Shown here one piece after another: positions 5,714 to 9,506 of a stretch of DNA of 9,506 nt (position 1 is the first letter of the stretch; the number at the start of each line of letters is the position of its first letter). Source of the stretch: Clostridiales bacterium (GTDB lineage Bacteria; Bacillota; Clostridia; Peptostreptococcales; Natronincolaceae); contig JAAZJW010000031.1 in NCBI GenBank assembly GCA_012800145.1, positions 1 to 9,506 on the forward strand, written 5' to 3'. The notes under the pieces are model-generated. The model made no database searches, was not told where the DNA came from, and was given only the letters and a program-made list of their open reading frames with translations. The position numbers and the translations under genes were made by a program.

Positions 5714-6343
5714 TTATGCATCAGTCATGAGCCTGCTTAAAATTTCAAGGTATTCGTTAAATTCCTTCAGGGTATCATTTTCAAAATGGCCAATGTCGTG
5801 AATGCCCTCCCTCAACTTGTTTATTGTTTTATTAACGTATGAATCAAAAAACCAAAATATAATATTAACAGCCTTTTCAGTGTCTATGTCCTTTCTGAAA
5901 TTGCTTAAATCGATATTTTTCAGAAGTAACTCGTAAGCCTTTTCAGACATCAAAGAATATTTTCTCTTGATTTCATTTTTTACTTCCGGTGATTCTTCAG
6001 CGCTTATCTTCATTAGAAAGTTGAATTTTTGAGGCTCCTTTATAAACATTTTGATTTTATAAATGTTCCATTGAAAGATCCTATTAAATAAATCTTTTTC
6101 ACTTTTATCTAAAAAATCTACAAGATTTTCCATAAAATCATTAAAAGCTATATCTACAAGGTATAGGTATAGGTTTTTCTTACTCTTGAAATAATAAAAA
6201 AGCATTCCTTTTCCTATTCCCGCATTTTTAACTATCCTATTTGTTGATGCGCTTTTATAGGAATGTCTTGAAAATTCTTCTATTGCAGCATTTAATATTG
6301 TATCTTTTTTTTCATCCCCCAGATTATTGAATGTGCTATTCAT
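5714..6343 (-). CDS. TetR/AcrR-family transcriptional repressor
   Basis: A one-component ligand-responsive DNA-binding protein of 209 residues, typical size. The N-terminal helix-turn-helix spans about residues 15-61 (ILNAAIEEFSRHSYKSAST, IVKNAGIGKGMLFYYFKSKK). The G-K-G-x-L-F-Y-Y-F-K-S-K-x-x-L motif is diagnostic of the family. The remaining helices form the variable ligand-binding and dimer domain, rich in Phe, Trp and Lys. The start at 6343 has AGGTG five to six bases upstream. It follows the dikinase stop by 23 bp, so the two are one operon. The two GACC-N4-GGTC palindromes before that operon are the natural candidates for its operator, making it autoregulatory. Whether it also controls the exporter is unclear. 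Confidence 0.93.
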   Translation of the reverse strand: MNSTFNNLGDEKKDTILNAAIEEFSRHSYKSASTNRIVKNAGIGKGMLFYYFKSKKNLYLYLVDIAFNDFMENLVDFLDKSEKDLFNRIFQWNIYKIKMFIKEPQKFNFLMKISAEESPEVKNEIKRKYSLMSEKAYELLLKNIDLSNFRKDIDTEKAVNIIFWFFDSYVNKTINKLREGIHDIGHFENDTLKEFNEYLEILSRLMTDA

Positions 6344-6366
6344 CTGTTCACCTATCCTTTTATATT

Positions 6367-9072
6367 CTAATCCTCTATATTTACAGTGCCATCAAATCCG
6401 TTAACAGTAACCATCTGACCCGTTTTGATTTTACTAAGCACACCTAAAACTCCAACAACAGCCGGGATTCCATATTCCCTTGCTACGACTGAACCATGGG
6501 AGATGGCCCCACCTCGCTCCATTATAAGACCGCCGGCAGTCAGGAATAGTGGTGTCCATCCGGGATCTGCGGAAGGCGCTATTAAAATTTCGCCCGGCTT
6601 GATCACAGCATCTGTGGGGTTCAGAATAATCCGGGCACGTCCCGTTATTATCCCGGGCGAGGCAGGAACGCCCTTTAATACATCAGCACTATTATTTACT
6701 GCTGTAAATTTAGGGCTTGGTACAGTTCCGTCAGATAACAAAACCATTGGGATACCGGTTCTGGTCATTTCATTTTCATAGTATAGCGTAATATCCTCTA
6801 CTAAGGGTTTCAGACATTCCCCATTAATACCCCTGAGAATACTGTCTATTGTAAGGAAAAATATATCATCCTTCTTATGAAGCAACCCATTATCCGAAAG
6901 GTGTTCACCAATAATAAGAAGTATTTCTCGCACCTTACTGTAAATCGAGGTCATTTGTGTTTTCCAAACCTCTCTTCTGCCTATGAGCGATCGAGCCCTG
7001 TTGAGTAAAAATCGAACAATATGAGCCCGTAACTTGCTTTTTTTTCCCGCTCTTTGGATAAGCGCCTGTAAAACCCCTTCCCCCTCTTTGATTGAATTTG
7101 CAAAGATAAAATCCGGTGATTTGCTTGAATCTTCCAACCGTACATAATTAACTATAACATTGATTATATGTCGTGGATCTTCTCGCCAACGTGGCAATCC
7201 CAAGTCAATTTCTGAAACCGCCCTATCCCCGTAAAATGAAAGAAATTCATCCAAGGATTTTTGTAAGGCCTTCGGCAAGATTTTCATGTTATACCTAATA
7301 AGCAGGTCATCCTGCCCCAAACTTGTAATTGTATCCATGGAGTCTTTGTCGGATTTTATTTGCTTTGCCGCATCCCAAATAGCCAATCCCATTTCGGTAG
7401 TAGGATTATTTGGTATACCCTTTAGCACTGATTGAAGCTCATCCTCACCTGCTAAACCCTTAAGAAATAATTTTGCCATCTCAAAAGCCGCATAACCGGC
7501 CACAGCTTCAGAAAACCCCAACACAGGAAGCTGGAAAGCCCAATTTCTAATAAGCCCTTGGACGTGAGCTAGTAGGGTTTCACAGGGAGAAGTTAAATCA
7601 ATATTCTCATTCAATATCTTTTCAAACCCAGCATTGATTCTAATCCTTGTTTTATTTGGATTAATAAATGCCCTAAGGGTAGTAACAATAAAATTAGTTT
7701 TCATAAGTGGTGTAAAAACAATCTTTACAATATTCCATATAGGCGTTTTTTCAGGATTCAGTCTATCATCATCCGCCAACCTATTCCAAATTGCTGCTGA
7801 ATAGTTATCTATTTCCGGAACAAACCTATCTAAAAGTTTTCTTCCCTGAACACTTTTGACTATGGGAGTTATATCATAGAAGAACCTTAGACCTGCCTCT
7901 ACCACAGGGGGAAATTCTTGTTCCTTTTTATCTAACTCAATATTCCATAAACGCTTCGCTACAGCTGATACAATTATCCTGTAGGCCTCTATCCCCATTG
8001 GTGTTATAGGTCTTATCATACCTTCATCAACGGTGGCCGATACATATACCCTGATGGAATCTTCCTTTGACGGTGCATTATCAGGCAGCGGATAAAGTGT
8101 TGTGATAGGCCTGGATTGCAGGATCCATATATTATCATTTTTATCTAAGGCCCATTCTATATCCTGTGGGCGGCGATAATGAGCCATGATTTCATTCCCT
8201 GTTTCAACTAAAAGCTTTATTTGAGTATCATTCAGACAGGGTGTTCCTTTGCTATTTTTTATCTTCAGTCCCCCTATGCCGCCTTCGGGCATCGCTTCTG
8301 TTACCAGTCTCTCATTGCTTATATTTTGATTTATTATGGTCCCGGTTAAATTATTTACCGTAAAACTATCAGGGTTTGTAACCCCTGACACCACTGATTC
8401 CCCAAGTCCGGGATTTGCTTCAATTACTGATTCGGTTCTTTTTCCGGTTAAGGGATTAGCGGTAAATAACACACCTGCAACTTTTGAAAGGATTAATTTT
8501 TGTATAACTACAGAAATCCCTACGTCATTATGATTTATATTATTTTTCATCCTATAAATAACAGCCCGATCGTTCCAGAGAGACATCCAACAATTTTTAA
8601 TAGCTTCCATAAGTGCATCTTTACCTATGATGTTTAAAAAGGTATCTTGCTGGCCGGCGAAACTTGCATCTTCAAGATCCTCGGCGGTGGCTGAGGAACG
8701 TACGGCCACGGGGTATTCATCATGTGCAAGTGAAATATATTCCTTTAAAATATTTTCTCGAAGCTTTTGTGGAAATTTTATTTTGTTAAGCCTCCCACGA
8801 ATATTTTTACAAATTCTTTTAATGTCATCAGGTAGATCAATGGCCAAATCAGAAAGCTGATCTATTAACTCTTCAATACCGGTATCTTTAATGGATTCAT
8901 AATATGCATTGGTAGTAATAATAAATCCATTGGGGACATTAAACCCGGCCCTTGTAAGTTCACCAAGATTTGCTCCCTTACCACCTACTAGTGGGTGCAA
9001 TTCCTTACTAGATTCCTTAAATGTGACAATATATGGTTTTTCTTTAGCAATAAATTTCTTGTTGGTATCCAT
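6367..9072 (-). CDS. Rifampin-phosphotransferase-like dikinase (PPDK_N / PEP-utilizer family)
   Basis: A 901-residue enzyme with the three-part layout of rifampin phosphotransferase. That enzyme uses ATP and water to phosphorylate an antibiotic, giving AMP and phosphate. The ATP-grasp domain spans about 1-325: GGKGANLGEL with Lys32, VAVRSSATAEDLEDASFAGQ with Arg125, DIEWAL with Glu306, and LQSRPIT with Gln319 and Arg321. A long helical substrate domain follows (about 330-785), opening with GMIRPITPMG. The swivelling phospho-His domain ends the protein, with SHGSVVAREYGIPAVV and His859. His859 is 43rd from the C-terminus, the same spacing I recall for His825 of the 867-residue Listeria Rph. 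The C-terminal TIM barrel of true PEP synthase is absent, so the common label PEP synthase would be wrong. The ATG at 9072 has AGGAGGG five bases upstream; a GTG at 9156 would add 28 residues across the operators. Rifamycin as substrate is inference. Confidence 0.85.
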   Translation of the reverse strand: MDTNKKFIAKEKPYIVTFKESSKELHPLVGGKGANLGELTRAGFNVPNGFIITTNAYYESIKDTGIEELIDQLSDLAIDLPDDIKRICKNIRGRLNKIKFPQKLRENILKEYISLAHDEYPVAVRSSATAEDLEDASFAGQQDTFLNIIGKDALMEAIKNCWMSLWNDRAVIYRMKNNINHNDVGISVVIQKLILSKVAGVLFTANPLTGKRTESVIEANPGLGESVVSGVTNPDSFTVNNLTGTIINQNISNERLVTEAMPEGGIGGLKIKNSKGTPCLNDTQIKLLVETGNEIMAHYRRPQDIEWALDKNDNIWILQSRPITTLYPLPDNAPSKEDSIRVYVSATVDEGMIRPITPMGIEAYRIIVSAVAKRLWNIELDKKEQEFPPVVEAGLRFFYDITPIVKSVQGRKLLDRFVPEIDNYSAAIWNRLADDDRLNPEKTPIWNIVKIVFTPLMKTNFIVTTLRAFINPNKTRIRINAGFEKILNENIDLTSPCETLLAHVQGLIRNWAFQLPVLGFSEAVAGYAAFEMAKLFLKGLAGEDELQSVLKGIPNNPTTEMGLAIWDAAKQIKSDKDSMDTITSLGQDDLLIRYNMKILPKALQKSLDEFLSFYGDRAVSEIDLGLPRWREDPRHIINVIVNYVRLEDSSKSPDFIFANSIKEGEGVLQALIQRAGKKSKLRAHIVRFLLNRARSLIGRREVWKTQMTSIYSKVREILLIIGEHLSDNGLLHKKDDIFFLTIDSILRGINGECLKPLVEDITLYYENEMTRTGIPMVLLSDGTVPSPKFTAVNNSADVLKGVPASPGIITGRARIILNPTDAVIKPGEILIAPSADPGWTPLFLTAGGLIMERGGAISHGSVVAREYGIPAVVGVLGVLSKIKTGQMVTVNGFDGTVNIED

Positions 9073-9087
9073 AACATCCCTCCTGTT

Positions 9088-9099
9088 GACCACATGGTC
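9088..9099. promoter_or_regulatory. Operator-like palindrome 1 before the dikinase gene
   Basis: GACC-ACAT-GGTC, a GACC-N4-GGTC palindrome three bases upstream of the AGGAGGG ribosome binding site, inside the predicted leader. Its centre is 33 bp from that of palindrome 2, about three helical turns. It has shorter symmetry than palindrome 2 and may be the weaker site. Confidence 0.6.
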
Positions 9100-9116
9100 C
9101 AATCCTAAACAAAATT

Positions 9117-9136
9117 TATAGACCGTGTGGTCTATA
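9117..9136. promoter_or_regulatory. Operator-like palindrome 2 at the transcription start
   Basis: The arms TATAGACC and GGTCTATA are perfect over 8 bp around GTGT. The core TAGACC-N4-GGTCTA is the same type as the operator described for the TetR-family repressor NemR. It covers the region immediately downstream of the predicted -10, ideal for blocking initiation. The most likely binder is the TetR protein encoded second in this operon. Confidence 0.7.
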
Positions 9137-9142
9137 TCTAAT

Positions 9143-9171
9143 ATGGTACCATTCACTTATGAAAATGTCAA
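9143..9171 (-). promoter_or_regulatory. Promoter of the dikinase-tetR operon
   Basis: A perfect -35 TTGACA (9171-9166) and a -10 TACCAT (9148-9143) are separated by 17 bases on the minus strand, giving a start near 9136. The -10 lies in a 10-bp palindrome ATGGTACCAT. The leader is about 64 bases and contains both GACC-N4-GGTC sites. Confidence 0.65.
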
Positions 9172-9197
9172 CTGGACAAACACGCAAACACGGGGAC

Positions 9198-9321
9198 AGC
9201 AGACTGTGTGAAAAATGTCATCCTGAGCAAAGCGAAGGATCTCAAATGGCCTAAAAACGAGATTCTTCGCTACACTCAGAATGACAAAAAGCGGGAAAAG
9301 TGCTTTTTCACACAGTCTGAC
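9198..9321 (+). mobile_element. 124-bp palindromic MITE-like element, copy C (recent insertion)
   Basis: Same orientation as copy B, with four internal substitutions plus a changed first dinucleotide (AG for GT). Terminal repeats CAGACTGTGTGAAAAA and TTTTTCACACAGTCTG are perfect. It splits the REP-like hairpin of repeat unit 1 between CAAACACGGGGAC and GGTTCTCCTGTTTG. The adjacent unit 2 shows the same site empty. GAC occurs at both junctions (9195-9197 and 9319-9321), a possible 2-3 bp target duplication. The identity of the surrounding units suggests that duplication or insertion was recent. Confidence 0.85.
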
Positions 9322-9344
9322 GGTTCTCCTGTTTGAGTCCTTTT

Positions 9345-9407
9345 TTAAACCTTCACTTTATGGATCCTGTGAATGGTGAAGCCGGCAAGCCTTGATAACT
9401 GTCTCAA
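9345..9407 (-). pseudogene. Duplicated C-terminal tail of the REP-associated transposase
   Basis: An exact copy of the 20-codon tail at 9444-9506 with its TAA (9347-9345). It lies in frame 33 codons beyond the first stop, with REP DNA reading LLCPSPEGTQTRK between (on translating through). It has no start and would only be translated by readthrough. It arose by tandem duplication of the 3' end of the gene together with its hairpin. Confidence 0.55.
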
Positions 9408-9434
9408 CAAACACGGGGACGGTTCTCCTGTTTG
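9408..9434. repeat. Intact REP-like hairpin (empty target site)
   Basis: CAAACACGGGGAC followed by GGTTCTCCTGTTTG forms a 27-base imperfect hairpin: CAAACA pairs with TGTTTG, one C-C mismatch, then a G-rich arm pairing with wobbles. The same family, diverged, flanks copies A and B. GGGGACGGTTCTCC-type hairpins beside IS200-like transposases are familiar from clostridial genomes. Confidence 0.65.
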
Positions 9435-9443
9435 AGTCCTTTT

Positions 9444-9506
9444 TTAAACCTTCACTTTATGGATCCTGTGAATGGTGAAGCCGGCAAGCCTTGATAACTG
9501 TCTCAA
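9444..9506 (-). CDS. C-terminal end of a REP-associated (Y1/IS200-like) transposase, partial
   Basis: Twenty codons enter from the right edge and stop at TAA (9446-9444). They read LRQLSRLAGFTIHRIHKVKV. R-Q-L-x-R-L-x-G-x-x-x-x-x-I is a small helix-turn-helix like that closing many REP-associated tyrosine transposases of Firmicutes, usually followed within a few residues by the stop. A REP-like hairpin lies 10 bp beyond the stop, the expected arrangement for these single-copy domesticated transposases. The catalytic HUH and Tyr motifs would lie outside the window, so the identification rests on a short piece and on context. Confidence 0.5.
   Translation of the reverse strand: MRQLSRLAGFTIHRIHKVKV

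Larger units (their letters stand above)
9185..9506. repeat. Perfect 99-bp tandem repeat, first unit interrupted
   Basis: Unit 1 is 9185-9407 and unit 2 is 9408-9506. After removing the 124-bp insertion (9198-9321) both are 99 bp and identical. Each begins CAAACACGGGGAC, contains a REP-like hairpin, and ends CTTGATAACTGTCTCAA. Read on the minus strand each unit carries 20 codons plus stop of a transposase-like C-terminus followed by the hairpin. Because 99 is a multiple of three the two tails are in the same frame. The array may continue past the window edge. Confidence 0.9.

Noticed and set aside
6367..9072. True PEP synthase or pyruvate phosphate dikinase
   Set aside because: The protein ends 42 residues after the catalytic His, so the PEP/pyruvate-binding TIM barrel required in those enzymes is absent.
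9143..9152. ATGGTACCAT palindrome as an extra operator
   Set aside because: A 10-bp palindrome overlapping the -10 box with no similarity to the two GACC-N4-GGTC sites; may be incidental.
9185..9506. CRISPR array
   Set aside because: The two 99-bp units are identical throughout with no unique spacers; they are a tandem duplication.

Overview
The window looks like a chromosomal segment of a low-GC Firmicute, most likely a member of the Clostridia. The DNA is AT-rich and the Shine-Dalgarno sites are strong and purine-rich. There is an ECF sigma factor paired with a DUF4179-type anti-sigma factor, and a copper-amine-oxidase-type stalk-domain protein. The intergenic DNA carries the nested palindromic repeats common in that class. 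The genus cannot be told from the sequence. Every gene I can support lies on the minus strand, so the window reads right to left.

Right part (9506 to 5498). At the right edge is what looks like the last 20 codons of a REP-associated (Y1/IS200-like) transposase followed by its REP-like hairpin. This 99-bp block is present twice in perfect tandem, and one copy is split by a 124-bp palindromic element. Next comes an operon headed by a TTGACA promoter and two GACC-N4-GGTC palindromes. It encodes a rifampin-phosphotransferase-type dikinase (ATP-grasp, substrate domain, C-terminal phospho-His domain, no PEP synthase TIM barrel) and a TetR/AcrR repressor. Downstream, with its own likely promoter, is a two-gene DrrA/DrrB-like ABC-2 exporter. 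Together they look like a self-regulated drug-response cassette: a modifying enzyme, a sensor-repressor and an efflux pump. The drug itself is inferred.

Middle (3733 to 1554). A hairpin terminator separates the exporter from an overlapping ECF sigma/anti-sigma pair with its own promoter. The anti-sigma factor is a single-pass membrane protein without the zinc-binding HxxxCxxC motif.

Left part (1553 to 1). This is a gene graveyard with repeats: the 3' tail of a CPBP/CAAX-type membrane protease, another short coding tail, a doubtful 77-residue membrane ORF, short palindromic repeats, and the N-terminal part of a secreted stalk-domain protein that runs off the left edge. A second relic, a receiver-domain fragment, lies in the gap upstream of the exporter.

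The most distinctive signal is the 124-bp element. It occurs three times, each time at the centre of a REP-like palindrome. One copy sits beside an identical empty site, which shows exactly how it inserted. One copy has itself been invaded by a second palindromic element. No CRISPR array, tRNA, rRNA or riboswitch was recognised.
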